From contig JAIBBV010000018.1 in assembly GCA_019694465.1 (NCBI GenBank), positions 1-55,680 on the forward strand: a stretch of DNA of 55,680 bases. The letters run 5' to 3'. The stretch comes from Oligoflexia bacterium (GTDB taxonomy: Bacteria; Bdellovibrionota_C; UBA2361; JAFLCA01). The notes under the pieces are model-generated. The model was not told where the DNA came from, ran no database searches, and saw nothing but the letters and a program-made list of their open reading frames with translations. A program made the position numbers and the translations under genes. Shown one piece after another: positions 19,201 to 27,594 of the stretch. Positions within the stretch are counted from its first letter, which is position 1, and each line of letters begins with the position of its first letter.

Positions 19201-19550
19201 GGGCTGATGGTTCTGGCAACAATGTACCTAACTGGTTCAAAACTCACTATCGAGTTCCAATTGCTGAAGAAACACAACCTGCAGCAATCTTTGCAGACTG
19301 GAGCAATGTTCCGGTGGACTGCCAGAATGACTCAAACTCCATGGGAGCTAGCTTTGGTGAGTACCTGTTTGGATTCTCGCAAGTACGAGAATGGACAGGC
19401 GATCCAAGCATCTCAGCCGCCGCAAGCAGCCACCTAAACCACAACTCAACGGCATCACTGCTTAGCAAGCTGCAAGCTGTAAGTCTGTCTAACCTAGAAA
19501 GTGGCATACACCTATCGCTACTGGCGTGTGCACAGCAAGGAAAATGCTAG
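16266..19550 (+). CDS. large exported protein with IPT/TIG-like N-terminal domain and Thr/Pro linker, function unknown
   Basis: 1094 residues from GTG 16266; the ATG at 16272 is equally possible. Signal peptide ends SIALPCQAQ-YL. Residues ~75-175 resemble an Ig-like IPT/TIG domain (YYVFKIIGQSFSKDMSL...). A Thr/Pro linker (about 183-235, TPTPGPTNTPTATPT) precedes a long mature region. The C-terminal 600 residues include a helical-looking part with QRTNDALTWLGND, REEAHMWNTLASAYAVGD and PPYFDYVVDNVLAAAQIPSL, suggestive of an alpha/alpha-barrel or cell-surface enzyme, but I recognise no catalytic motif. Cys residues are frequent, consistent with export and disulfides. Monocistronic. The Thr/Pro linker is shared with the exported proteins at 25426 and 38576. 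Confidence 0.85.
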   Translation: MHMYRYFISASLLLVLSIALPCQAQYLAGEAELAPSIKSSKTALAKPLAISSKLSLSRKISRLNRASKNKRQRTSGSQTPTIKSFVPASPVDFAKLTPDAKGYYVFKIIGQSFSKDMSLLATYKDSKRKVIVPFKLISSSSISFKTSSVFSALVNFTLIKSVGGMVLESNTVLYAFLDSSGGGKGETPTPTATGTATPPGNGTPTPGPTNTPTATPTVVATSTSTPTPQPTPIVSNPGDHIATIETDANSAAKFVLHAVLPIPRKKITEAQIKAGQSFLAVEDANGTLIPGQIEVVTKNAGASLGDTNPDVAEVEVIAEVSQQAGQTRPRYRVFEASSTQPARPVSGYSARSVLYSPPFLSEGTVTALFDAPGKIVLRAHDIFGNSYSADLTEQSEGLPKIIKYGAHQIQVRTFNIMRPDVVVSGPTGTYPRLFGVHAYFTISKETKALKLDLKIGNTLAGLNTQQSDDDFIKEFYYQDLNLEVGATGWDIKHLFPTLYDGTSYNSAGKTIMPLVVPMPGNKPHYMPRLKNLLLRTALFPNIAGGATDADILVMEKGLGFSVKGVSANHANLQLFSYFNPGLASYLPQGTYIPELTHVSGGLAGIRSNFQSDLNKFSNLISQERCNSVWKVTNGVGAYECNYPVVCGVNPLDPNDPNDHLCGPISAWGVTYGGMTSGTETSKVEGAIVASAASLEGYRWLLLQHKERTQRNDQFHKRDGEVVFLRDLEKSSTCGIIAPIDYFNTLNTSQMDPFGANQSPTAMRSYAVANNLQPDYEFFWDTSLPSSYDNEDGQHSVRYQRTNDALTWLGNDSVAKDSTLAAAAIVTFQHPHRPIKCNGTAPVFDSQDVYRMAPSVPGTGVSIGREEAHMWNTLASAYAVGDSSLRSYLRPPYFDYVVDNVLAAAQIPSLGFISKNNNYSKNSPVGRCWTVAVNEEGFLQIANISIRRRVYDGADSTHSNLMQGMITNEIYANMTSQLAWADGSGNNVPNWFKTHYRVPIAEETQPAAIFADWSNVPVDCQNDSNSMGASFGEYLFGFSQVREWTGDPSISAAASSHLNHNSTASLLSKLQAVSLSNLESGIHLSLLACAQQGKC

Positions 19551-19970
19551 ACACCTTCTGTGTAGGTCAAACTGTCTCTGTGTGCGCTGTGGTTTAATTT
19601 GAAATATGGCAGAACACGCGATCTTTACTTATTAACCATAGAGCTCACAGAGAAAAGTTGGTTTTCAGGATTCATCAAGAAGCTGAGCCCCGCTTCCCTG
19701 CGAATACTAGCCTCAAAGATCCAATTACCGTAAGCCGAATAGCGCAGTACACTACTTGGTCAACGGCTTCGCCGGGTAGGGGGACAGTCACTACTGAAAA
19801 GGGTTGGCCTCTCGAAAAATGATTACGAAACTGCAGTAGGCCATATTTCCGCATTTCCCAAGCCACCCTAAAACCAGTACAAACTCAACTAGTTAGCCGC
19901 CCACACCATTCTCCATGGCGTAGATAAATCTACCCTTAAGAAGTTTCTGTCGTAAGTCGTTGATACTAAT
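19551..19970. other. noncoding interval
   Basis: About 420 bases between the large exported gene and the small frame at 19971. No tRNA, terminator or clear gene is seen. A 63-codon frame on the minus strand (19675-19866) lacks a ribosome binding site and recognisable features, so it was not called. Confidence 0.35.
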
Positions 19971-20216
19971 ATGGCCCTACTGACAGCTACATTAGGCATT
20001 ACCCTATTCATTACCACTGTCCTATTACCGTGGGGAAAGGCGGCGCAGCAGCGCCAACAATTAGCTTTCAGCAAGCGCGTCCATGATTTCAAGCTGTATG
20101 CAGTTAAGCACTATCATCCTGCGTTTCAGCGGATTGATGCGCTAAAAAATCTTAGTTACGAAGAAATCGCTACCCGTTATAACGTTAGCCATCTATACGA
20201 CCAGATCGGTCGCTAG
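19971..20216 (+). CDS. small single-pass membrane protein, hypothetical
   Basis: 81 residues. One N-terminal membrane segment (MALLTATLGITLFITTVLLP) is followed by a basic, Gln-rich stretch (WGKAAQQRQQ) and a soluble helical tail containing LSYEEIATRYNVSHLYDQIG. Residue composition looks like a real protein: positive-inside charge after the helix and ordinary codon variety. The upstream TTAAGAAG is a weak, rather distant ribosome site. It is convergent with the membrane-anchored gene at 20235-21458, with only 18 bases between stops. The membrane-start topology is pilin-like, but no prepilin cleavage motif is present. Function unknown. Confidence 0.5.
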   Translation: MALLTATLGITLFITTVLLPWGKAAQQRQQLAFSKRVHDFKLYAVKHYHPAFQRIDALKNLSYEEIATRYNVSHLYDQIGR

Positions 20217-20234
20217 GCATTCACCAAACTTCGC

Positions 20235-21458
20235 TTAGAATGTTCCGATACCAGAATTGCTGCTGCCCTTGTCATTGCCTGTGGCACGGAAAGTGCGATC
20301 CAATCGCATGTCGATACGTTCACCTTCATTCTTGAATGGCAGAGTATACAAACCCGTATCAGCTTTCCATGGATAACTGCGTACCTTTGGATAGAATGCG
20401 TAGGAGCGAACGAACTGATTTCCCTGGTCGTCATACACTTTGAAAGTGTAAGTACCGCGACCATCGCCAAGCGTGTAAGAAAACATTCTACGATTAGTCA
20501 AAGCATCTGGATCAAGCGGAGCAGCATCACTGACCAACTTGTCGTCGTGATAAATCTCGAACTTGGTTACATCCTTTCCTACTACAAAGCCCTCAAAGTT
20601 AATGTACACAGGAGCTTTTTCATCGAAACCACCGCCTAGCCCAGCTGGCTGTCTAATCTCTACTGAAGAGATCGTGAAGCGTGGATTAAAGGGCATACGA
20701 TATTGACTCTTTGTGCGGGCGTTACGGCTAACCCTCAACTCATCGCCAAGGGAAATGGACGCCCACTTCAAGTAATCAGAACGATCAACACGTTCACGGA
20801 ACATGGCACGCGTAACCGTTTGATCCATACGCTCAACATATGCGATCGCATCGGTTGCTTCTCCAAATTCCTCGGGATTCGCCAGCACCGCACCTAAGGC
20901 GGAAACATATCCGTAAAGTGCAAAACGGGTATCAACAGAAGTCTTAGGAATCGTGGTGAGTAGAGTAAGCGCGTCACCACGTGCCTTGTTCAAGAGATAC
21001 TTAGCATCCTGACTCTTAATTTTATCGAAGGTAAGCGGCACCTCTGACAGCACTTTCTCGGCCTTCTTTTCAGGAGTATCTTTGATAGTTGCAGCAACAC
21101 ACTTTGCTACTGCTTCTGGATCTGCTGTCTCGCTTGGGACTTCAGGCTTCAAGGAAGCGCGCCCTTCTTCCATAATACGCGAGATTGCAGCAAGTGGAGG
21201 CTCTTGAACTTGAGCAGATCTTTCTGCCTGGATGGCACTGGGCCCAACATCTGGCAGCCTAACTGCTTCCGTCTCGTTTAGCACTTGCTCGGTTCCTGGC
21301 ACCGACTGAAAGCGCTGCGCAACTCTATCGTGCGACTTCTGATATCCGATGATTTCTGGAATGAAGAACAACGCGAACACTACCCCAACCACGATCAAAG
21401 TGGCGAGCAAGTTACTCTTGCTTGATGGGACTCTTACTGAACTTGACGATACTGCCAT
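20235..21458 (-). CDS. membrane-anchored periplasmic protein, function unknown
   Basis: 407 residues. One N-terminal transmembrane segment (NLLATLIVVGVVFALFFIPE, about 16-35) is followed by a charged linker. A helical middle region follows (about 100-240, including LLNKARGDALTLLTTIPKTS). The C-terminal part is beta-rich and Ig-like: INFEGFVVGKDVTKFEIYHD and DGRGTYTFKVYDDQGNQFVR. Topology predicts a cytoplasmic N-terminus and periplasmic body. AGGTGA precedes the ATG at suitable spacing. No operon partner: 329 bases separate it from the upstream dehydrogenase gene. I recognise no family; a scaffold or envelope-sensing role would be a guess. Confidence 0.8.
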   Translation of the reverse strand: MAVSSSSVRVPSSKSNLLATLIVVGVVFALFFIPEIIGYQKSHDRVAQRFQSVPGTEQVLNETEAVRLPDVGPSAIQAERSAQVQEPPLAAISRIMEEGRASLKPEVPSETADPEAVAKCVAATIKDTPEKKAEKVLSEVPLTFDKIKSQDAKYLLNKARGDALTLLTTIPKTSVDTRFALYGYVSALGAVLANPEEFGEATDAIAYVERMDQTVTRAMFRERVDRSDYLKWASISLGDELRVSRNARTKSQYRMPFNPRFTISSVEIRQPAGLGGGFDEKAPVYINFEGFVVGKDVTKFEIYHDDKLVSDAAPLDPDALTNRRMFSYTLGDGRGTYTFKVYDDQGNQFVRSYAFYPKVRSYPWKADTGLYTLPFKNEGERIDMRLDRTFRATGNDKGSSNSGIGTF

Positions 21459-21787
21459 GCGCGCTTCACCTATTTGCTGATACCCAGACTATCCAGGCAT
21501 CTGCTCCTCCAACCGGAAAAAAACCGCGCACCTTAAAACCCTGCCGAAAATGCCCATGCATTTCCTGCGAATGCCAACTTCCGCCTGATACATCAGCGGA
21601 TCAACAGCAAGAAAGAATTAGTCATAGCTGGGCGAAATTACATTCAGTTTGCAAATTACCCAGCCACCACTTCTCGCTACTTCTAAGAAGTATAAATGTT
21701 ATGAATCCACTACTCAACCATGTGACACAATTGAGGAAAAAGCCTATGGCCCCCAACTGCCTCAACTTATCGCATGATATCAATATG
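21459..21787. other. noncoding interval
   Basis: 329 bases between the dehydrogenase stop (21788) and the membrane-protein start (21458), both minus strand. It should contain the promoter of the latter. No strong hexamer pair, terminator or repeat was recognised. Confidence 0.35.
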
Positions 21788-22930
21788 TTACGTCCGGGAG
21801 GCCCGACCACGTGGCAAATTACACAAAGCGCCTGCAGGCCAAGCGATGCTCTCTCCACTCTCAGCCAGGCTCTTGGGATTAAGGACCCGCAAAACATTTT
21901 CTAAAGCCAATGTTCCCTGCCGCTCAACACTCTCCACAGTACGGCTCCCCACATGTGGCGTTAAAATTACGTTGCGCATTCCGCGCAACGGCTCGTCGTC
22001 GGCGACAGCCTCTTGTGCCAATACATCTGCTGCATAGCCGCCGACATGCCCGGAGCCGAGGCCATCTACTAGTGCACGCGCATCCACCAGGCCAGCCCGA
22101 CTGACGTTAATAATCAACACGCCAGGCCTACACAAAGAAATCTTTGAGCGATCAAGAAATCCTTGATTCTCTCGGGTAAGGTTCATATGCAAAGAAATGA
22201 AGTCGCTCTCCTGGAGTAGAGGTTCAATCCCTCTCACATATTTGAACTGCGAGTCGCCCGCACCCATACTAGAATTCTGGAACACCGAATTTAGTTCGCG
22301 CACCCAGTCGACCTGCGAACGTGGCCAGGAAGAGTTAAATCCAATCACATTCATGCCAAAAGCCATGGCGCGCAGCGCTACTTCTCGGCCAACACGCCCC
22401 ACTCCAATTATTCCGAGTGTCTTGCCGTATAGTTCGATCCCCGTAAGGCGCTTCCACTTGCCAGCGTGCACTGCACTATTTTGTTGAGGGATGTTACGTG
22501 CCAGGGAGAGTAACAATCCGAACGCCAACTCCGCGACCGAGCGATGATTAACTCCAGGCGTGCTACTTACAACAATATTGGAACGCCCCGCAGCTGCCAC
22601 ATCAATACGATCTACCCCAACTCCATACTTACTGATCACGCGTGTAGCTGGAGCAAGCGCGGCGATAACCGACTCATTGACTTCGTCTTCGCCGCATATG
22701 AAGGCATCAAACGGTCCCTTTTCAGCTATAAGCGCACACAATGCTTTAGCATGTAGTGGGCCTCTTGCGGGTTCAAAGCTAAGCCCAGACTGCTCCAAGA
22801 GCTGTAGATGTCGCCCCGGGGTGTCGAAAAAACTTGTAGTTGTAATAAGTACTCTTTGTTTCACGTACTTCTTCTTAGAGTGCGTACCAAAATGAAGCGT
22901 ATTGCTTCGTTTTTCTCGTAATACAAACAT
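21788..22930 (-). CDS. D-isomer-specific 2-hydroxyacid dehydrogenase, phosphoglycerate-dehydrogenase-like
   Basis: 380 residues from ATG 22928-22930. Homology begins near residue 24 (QRVLITTTSFFDTPGRHLQL), so an internal GTG (22862-22864) is a possible alternative start. The substrate domain holds VISKYGVGVDRIDV and STPGVNHRSVAELAFGLLLS. The NAD-binding fold starts LYGKTLGIIGVGRVGREVAL. Catalytic residues are present: Arg in INVSRAGLVD, Glu in AQEAVADDEPL, His in ILTPHVGSRT. The extra ~30 residues around FNSSWPRSQVDWVRELNSVF enlarge the usual cofactor domain. It oxidises or reduces a D-2-hydroxy acid with NAD(H), possibly 3-phosphoglycerate; no ACT regulatory domain is present. Monocistronic, between envelope genes. 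The exact substrate is unknown. Confidence 0.88.
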   Translation of the reverse strand: MFVLREKRSNTLHFGTHSKKKYVKQRVLITTTSFFDTPGRHLQLLEQSGLSFEPARGPLHAKALCALIAEKGPFDAFICGEDEVNESVIAALAPATRVISKYGVGVDRIDVAAAGRSNIVVSSTPGVNHRSVAELAFGLLLSLARNIPQQNSAVHAGKWKRLTGIELYGKTLGIIGVGRVGREVALRAMAFGMNVIGFNSSWPRSQVDWVRELNSVFQNSSMGAGDSQFKYVRGIEPLLQESDFISLHMNLTRENQGFLDRSKISLCRPGVLIINVSRAGLVDARALVDGLGSGHVGGYAADVLAQEAVADDEPLRGMRNVILTPHVGSRTVESVERQGTLALENVLRVLNPKSLAESGESIAWPAGALCNLPRGRASRT

Positions 22931-23048
22931 CCTAGGCTGGGGGCGGCCTCATACTACCATTGCAGTGAATATAGGCAATCAATCCAGGCCTAACCAGAAA
23001 ATTTACAATTCTAGACCAGTTAAAAAGGGGCCAGTGAGCGATTCTGGG

Positions 23049-24644
23049 CTAGTTCCGGATCTGCTGTATATCAAAAATCCCAAGGGACTTAACGGGCTGG
23101 AAGCGTTCCTCAATCCATGCCTTTAAGAGTGGGAAGTCCTGCAAACGGCTCTGTGTCCCAAATAAAGAAGTTCGTTCCAAAACGATTTTTCTGACTCCGT
23201 TTTTCTCGAGTGCTTGCACGATTTGCCCGTCGAGATTTGGATCGTACTCAGCTGGGTAAGTAAGACCTTTGTGGAACCATAACAATGGCTGCGGTGATGG
23301 ACTTGCTGTCAGTGCATAAATAAAAGTGCTGTCAGGGAAAATGAAGTACGGCTCTGGCTCCTGGCGCAAGTATGCCAAAAGTTGCAGTAAGTCTGACTCA
23401 GATAAGGGGGCCTTCTGCCCTACTCGATCTCCGTCTTGGAGCAGCGTCGGCTCTGCCCAACGCATCGGCCACAGCGCAGAATCATCAATTACATGACCAA
23501 AAGAGGCTCCATACAAAGGCTCGTGCACTACCCTCGATATTCCAACGAAGGCTCCAAAAGCCGCGATTAAGACAAAAAGCACGCCCCACTGCTTAGTGCG
23601 TCTTACAACTTGCGAAGGCTTGGCTCTCCTCGTGCTGATGCTGGCAAGGAGGGCCAGCATGATCCCGACAAGCGCATCAGATATGATCTGATTATTAAAC
23701 ATGCTCCGCTTTAATATCACCGAAACCAACAAGAGGTAGAGAGCGATGAAGAGGGCCTGGATATCGGATGAATCAAAATGTAAATCGCGCATCAACTGCG
23801 TTCTCACTCTACCTAGCAAGGCAAGTAACGCAGCAAAACCAACGGCGCCTAACCCGAGCAGTCCCCCCACCCCCACGGATGAAAGAAAGGGTAGGCGCCT
23901 AATGGCAGTCTGGTAGGGCAACTCAAAAGTAAACTTCAAAAATGTCGGTATTGCTGAATGTGCAAACATCCACAGCAGCATTGTCGCCCAGACTGCCAAT
24001 AGGCCAAAAAACATCCAGCATACTCGCCTCAGTACCGGACGACTGTCGGATAGTGGAAGTAAAATAAACAATGGAAAAATGAAAATGGCTATACTTTGCT
24101 TAGTAAAAAAAGCGAGCCCGAGACAGATACCGCCAAGGAAAAATCCCATGTTTGCCAGCGTAGGGGTGACACAACAAAATACTCCAGCCAAACACAATAG
24201 AAATGCGGCGGGTTCTGCGAAGGGAGTGCCAACTGGGGGGAACAGCCAAATCGCTGTTAGCACTCCTGCGCCGACAGCCCAAGTATAAGCCTGTGGGTAG
24301 ATTGCGAGAACGAGGCGCATCGCCAATAGCGCTCCAATTGCATTCATAAGCGCAGCAGTGGCGAGGAACGTGGAAAAGCTTGCTCCCCAAATTCGAAATA
24401 CTAGTGACTGCGCATAAAGTAGCGCCACTCCGTTGGGTGTGTAGAAATCGATAAACGGCACTTGCCCGTGCGCAATGCGATAGGCGCCGTCCCAAACAAT
24501 CGATTGGTCGAGTGGGAAAAATCCTCGCGAGCCGCAAAAGGTGCAAAATAGCGCTGCAATCAGAGCAACGATAAGTCCAAGGCCCGCACGCCGAGATAGG
24601 TTGTTGGCGTCAGGCGGGCTTCCTGGAACAGCAGCCTCGATCAT
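23049..24644 (-). CDS. polytopic membrane protein, GT-C glycosyltransferase-like
   Basis: 531 residues with roughly ten hydrophobic segments. The first extracytoplasmic loop holds FFPLDQSIVWDGAYRIAHGQ and VPFIDFYTPNGV, resembling the GT-C (ArnT/PMT/Wzy-like) layout, with an Asp near the first helix and a Tyr-rich loop. GLAFFTKQSIAIFIFPLFIL is a typical mid-protein helix of that group. The last ~120 residues are soluble (LAYLRQEPEPYFIFPDSTFI ...), as in many lipid-linked-sugar transferases. Likely role: sugar transfer to lipid or protein on the periplasmic face, acceptor unknown. Its ATG overlaps the mlaA stop by 4 bases, so the two genes are translationally coupled. Confidence 0.75.
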   Translation of the reverse strand: MIEAAVPGSPPDANNLSRRAGLGLIVALIAALFCTFCGSRGFFPLDQSIVWDGAYRIAHGQVPFIDFYTPNGVALLYAQSLVFRIWGASFSTFLATAALMNAIGALLAMRLVLAIYPQAYTWAVGAGVLTAIWLFPPVGTPFAEPAAFLLCLAGVFCCVTPTLANMGFFLGGICLGLAFFTKQSIAIFIFPLFILLPLSDSRPVLRRVCWMFFGLLAVWATMLLWMFAHSAIPTFLKFTFELPYQTAIRRLPFLSSVGVGGLLGLGAVGFAALLALLGRVRTQLMRDLHFDSSDIQALFIALYLLLVSVILKRSMFNNQIISDALVGIMLALLASISTRRAKPSQVVRRTKQWGVLFVLIAAFGAFVGISRVVHEPLYGASFGHVIDDSALWPMRWAEPTLLQDGDRVGQKAPLSESDLLQLLAYLRQEPEPYFIFPDSTFIYALTASPSPQPLLWFHKGLTYPAEYDPNLDGQIVQALEKNGVRKIVLERTSLFGTQSRLQDFPLLKAWIEERFQPVKSLGIFDIQQIRN

Positions 24645-25384
24645 TTCCCCGCTTCATCCTCTTCGACAGGCTCCTCTTCATCTGGGGCCTGGCCGTCATA
24701 AATTAAACCTTGTCGGTACTGATGATAGGCGCTTTGCATGAAAAGATAGTAATCAAGTGCGCTCTTCTTTGCAGTCTCGATGTTTTCAAGCATGCCGGCA
24801 CGAGTATCAACCAGCTTAAGCGCAAGAGAACTATCGAACACAAGCGGCTTATGCCCCCACGAGCCAACAAACTCTAGGAAGAACAGTGGATCCACAGCAA
24901 AATCGACCAAACGCCCCAAACCATCGCGAACATTTGAAGGCCCCAAAATTGGCAACACCAAATATGGTCCTTCTGGCACTCCGTGATAACCGAGGGCAAC
25001 GCCAAAGTCGTCGTCGTTCTCCTCAAGTCCCATGTCTGTAGCCGGATCAAATAAACCAAGCAGACCTAGGGTTGAGTTAACAACGAACCTGCCCGTTTGC
25101 TCAGCGACCTGACCAAACTTCAACTGAACTAAGCTACTTAGGAGCACGATCGGATAGCGCAGGTTAGAGAAGAAGTTCCCCACACCACTCTTGGCTTCCT
25201 GAGGCAAAGCTTCGTCATATACCGTGGCAACCGGCTTTATCGCATATCTATCAGCCTGCTCGTTGAACCAAAATGTCCCTCGATTCATCCGCTCCCACGG
25301 ATCACGCGCAGGATCTGATGGAGTGATGCTTGAGCATCCAACAAGCAGCGGCAAAAGCAACGCAAATACAACTCGACTAAACAT
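24641..25384 (-). CDS. mlaA: MlaA/VacJ-family outer-membrane lipoprotein
   Basis: 247 residues from ATG 25382-25384, with GAGAG upstream; a TTG four codons earlier is not needed. Signal peptide with lipobox LLVGC; Cys16 is the lipidated residue. The MlaA signature follows: DPWERMNRGTFWFNEQADRY, VGNFFSNLRYPIVLLSSLVQ, RFVVNSTLGLLGLFDPATDM and GVPEGPYLVLPILGPSNVRD. MlaA sits in the outer membrane and removes mislocalised phospholipids from the outer leaflet, passing them to the periplasmic MlaC and the MlaFEDB transporter. No other mla gene is nearby. The acidic tail (EEEPVEEDEAGK) overlaps the GT-C-like gene start. Family certain. Confidence 0.95.
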   Translation of the reverse strand: MFSRVVFALLLPLLVGCSSITPSDPARDPWERMNRGTFWFNEQADRYAIKPVATVYDEALPQEAKSGVGNFFSNLRYPIVLLSSLVQLKFGQVAEQTGRFVVNSTLGLLGLFDPATDMGLEENDDDFGVALGYHGVPEGPYLVLPILGPSNVRDGLGRLVDFAVDPLFFLEFVGSWGHKPLVFDSSLALKLVDTRAGMLENIETAKKSALDYYLFMQSAYHQYRQGLIYDGQAPDEEEPVEEDEAGK

Positions 25385-25425
25385 ACTCACTCTCAATTTA
25401 CAACCAGATCTAGAGACTCACTCTT

Positions 25426-26346
25426 TCAGGAGCGCGGTTCGGCACGCAACGGATCACCGTTCAACTTGAACTCCTTGCCATCTAAAATCCCATCCCCATC
25501 TGAATCAGGATTGTGCGGGTCTGTCCCCAAGGCTGCCTCTTGATCATCACGCAAACCATCTGAATCGGTATCTGCCAAGGCTGGACTAGATCCAAGTCTA
25601 GCTTCAGCTTCCGCACTTAATCCATCGCGATCCTGATCATCGATGGGACGAGCGGTTTTGTCAGCTGGATCAGAGCCGGAAAGGACCTCTGCCCCATCGG
25701 AAATACCATCACCATCGCTGTCAGTGGAGTTAGGCTTAGTCCCAAGCCGCTGCTCATCAATATCTTTTAGCCCGTCATAATCAGAGTCAAGGCCGCGCAA
25801 CCTATCTGCCAAACGTGTGCGTGGGCCTGGTGGCATATCCTCAGGATCTTGTGGATCCGTACCACTCTCACTTTCAAGCGCATCACTAAAGCCATCCCCG
25901 TCCGAATCTATATCTGCAGCGCTGTGATCCTTGGCATACATGGTACCGAGCCAATTACCTACATTGCCTGATTTCCCCATAGCACTAACAGAACCAGTTG
26001 CTGACAAAGGCTTGTCTAATGATTTATCAGAACTTTCCTTTTCTCCACTTTCGCCTAGTGCTCGAAGAATAAGCGAGGATGCGCCGCTGGTTGGTGTAGC
26101 AGTCGGAGTCACAGTCACCGTACTAGCTGATGTCGGAGTTACAGTGGCAGTGGCGGTCGGAGTTGGCGACTTCTTCACAGTACCGTCGTCTTCAGGAGTG
26201 TCGGTCGGGCTAGCCGAAGGAGTTACCGCGGTCTGTGCACCAAGCACGTAGTCCTCCTGACAAGCCTTTGTGCCCCCCACCATTAAACCAAGCCCGAGCA
26301 AAGCCGTACAAAAACTCACATACTCGAAAACACCGGAGCGACTCAT
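25426..26346 (-). CDS. exported protein with TSP3 calcium-binding repeats and Thr/Pro linker
   Basis: 306 residues from ATG 26344-26346, chosen because AAGG lies 5 bases upstream; an in-frame start 26 codons earlier would add an odd N-terminus. Signal peptide about residues 1-29. A Thr/Pro linker follows (about 43-90, with TPTATATVTPTS and TVTVTPTATPTS). The second half has repeated Asp-rich loops of the thrombospondin type 3 class: DSDGDGFSDALESESGTDP, DSDYDGLKDIDEQ, DSDGDGISDGAEVL, DQDRDGLSAEAEARLG, DTDSDGLRDDQEAALGTDP, DSDGDGILDGKEF. Each DxDxDG loop should bind Ca2+. Probably cell-surface or secreted. No catalytic domain is seen. It is followed 42 bases later by mlaA on the same strand. 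Confidence 0.85.
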   Translation of the reverse strand: MSRSGVFEYVSFCTALLGLGLMVGGTKACQEDYVLGAQTAVTPSASPTDTPEDDGTVKKSPTPTATATVTPTSASTVTVTPTATPTSGASSLILRALGESGEKESSDKSLDKPLSATGSVSAMGKSGNVGNWLGTMYAKDHSAADIDSDGDGFSDALESESGTDPQDPEDMPPGPRTRLADRLRGLDSDYDGLKDIDEQRLGTKPNSTDSDGDGISDGAEVLSGSDPADKTARPIDDQDRDGLSAEAEARLGSSPALADTDSDGLRDDQEAALGTDPHNPDSDGDGILDGKEFKLNGDPLRAEPRS

Positions 26347-26956
26347 ATCTGCCTTGATAAATGGCCTAGGCGCAAAGAAAAAACACAAAATCAGGATATC
26401 TCTTTTTAATACTGATTTGTTCACTAGGACAATGCTGATGATTGAAGATCGCTAGACAAACATCGTTTGCCTGCGGGTCGCCTTAAGCCGCCCAGCTAAC
26501 TGGGTGGCTTAAGGTTCATACTACTTCTCGAGGCTAACTAGATGTAGCAAAGGGGCCAAGAATCAGTCCTGCAGACTCGTGACAGCTGTCTCAACAACCT
26601 TGCTTACTACTAACCCCAGCCAGTCTGGTGAATCGTCGATTTTTTTGTTACGAGTTCCTTAACGGAATATTCAAAAAGAGGCAGACGCAGCTTTGTGGAA
26701 AATCCTGTCGCTGTGAGATCTGAGCTCTCTGTGGTTTAGGTGCAAAAGAAACAATAACTGATTCGACTAGAACTTACCTATTAGATTGGATACCTTATTG
26801 GTTGAGCTCTTAGGACTGCCGCCTACCCAAATGGGCCTCACAAATTGAATTAACCACGGAGCTATCGGAGACCACTGCGAAAGAAATGCTTGATTTTCTG
26901 CAGAGTAGGCAGTTACCTATTCGACAAACAAGTTACAGTCTAACCGGAGATTATTT
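26347..26956. other. divergent intergenic region containing a long palindrome
   Basis: About 600 bases between the divergent TSP3-protein and superoxide dismutase genes. The main feature is the inverted repeat at 26481-26514. Elsewhere it is AT-rich with scattered possible hexamers but no pair I would defend. GGAG at 7 bases before the superoxide dismutase ATG is its ribosome site. Confidence 0.45.
26481..26514. repeat. 15-bp inverted repeat (hairpin)
   Basis: CCTTAAGCCGCCCAG and CTGGGTGGCTTAAGG pair over 15 positions, with one G-T wobble, around a CTAA loop. There is no T-run on either side, so it is not a standard terminator. It lies between divergent genes and could be an operator, an mRNA leader structure or a dispersed palindromic element. 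Confidence 0.85.
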
Positions 26957-27547
26957 ATGGCGCATGAACTTCCACCCCTCCCCTACGCATACAACGCGCT
27001 CGAGCCGCATATCGATGAAGCAACGATGCGGCTACATCACGACAAGCACCACCTGGCTTACGTAAATGGGTTAAACAATGCTGAAGCTAAGCTAAACGAA
27101 GCTCGTGACAAAGGGGATTACGCGCTTGTTAAACACTGGGAGCGTGAAGCTGCCTTCCACGGCGCAGGGCACTTTCTACACTGCATTTTTTGGGAGAACA
27201 TGGGCCCCAATGGCGGCGGAAAGCCAAGTGGAGCACTCTTAGACGCCCTTACGAGTCGTTTTGGCAGCTTCGACAATTTCATGAAGCACTTTAAAGCTGC
27301 TGGCACGGCGGTTGAAGCTTCCGGTTGGGTGCTGCTTGTGCGCAACAACATGACTAAAGCGATCGACATCTTAACTGCGGAGAAGCATCAAAATCTTTCA
27401 CAGTGGGTGGTGACACCCCTATTAGTATGCGACGTCTGGGAGCATGCCTACTATTTGAAATACCAGAACAATCGTGCTGCCTACCTGGATGCCTTCGCCA
27501 ACGTCATTAACTGGGATGATGTAAGCAAGCGCTGGCAGCAAAAATAG
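26957..27547 (+). CDS. sod: Fe/Mn superoxide dismutase
   Basis: 196 residues, the normal length. N-terminal domain: ELPPLPYAYNALEPHIDEAT and MRLHHDKHHLAYVNGLNNAE, with the first metal His near residue 27. C-terminal domain: FHGAGHFLHCIFWENMGPNG (second metal His), then LLVCDVWEHAYYLKYQNNRA with the Asp and His ligands and NVINWDDVSKRW. All four metal ligands are present. Gly-His after HGA and Gln in EKHQNLSQW place the outer-sphere Gln as in Mn-type or cambialistic enzymes rather than E. coli FeSOD, but metal preference cannot be settled by eye. No signal peptide, so cytoplasmic; it disproportionates superoxide. A good ribosome site (GGAG) precedes it. Monocistronic. Confidence 0.96.
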   Translation: MAHELPPLPYAYNALEPHIDEATMRLHHDKHHLAYVNGLNNAEAKLNEARDKGDYALVKHWEREAAFHGAGHFLHCIFWENMGPNGGGKPSGALLDALTSRFGSFDNFMKHFKAAGTAVEASGWVLLVRNNMTKAIDILTAEKHQNLSQWVVTPLLVCDVWEHAYYLKYQNNRAAYLDAFANVINWDDVSKRWQQK

Positions 27548-27558
27548 CTGAAATTGCC

Positions 27559-27594
27559 GAGGATTTGGCTGGCTATGATAGCCTCCAAGTCCTC
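27559..27594 (+). repeat. hairpin downstream of superoxide dismutase
   Basis: GAGGATTTGG and CCAAGTCCTC pair (one wobble), enclosing a second stem GGCTA-TGA-TAGCC. It begins 11 bases after the stop codon. There is no T-run, so it may protect the 3' end or terminate inefficiently. Confidence 0.65.

Noticed and set aside
19675..19866. 63-codon minus-strand frame
   Set aside because: No ribosome site or recognisable domain; could be a decayed gene, but nothing supports it.
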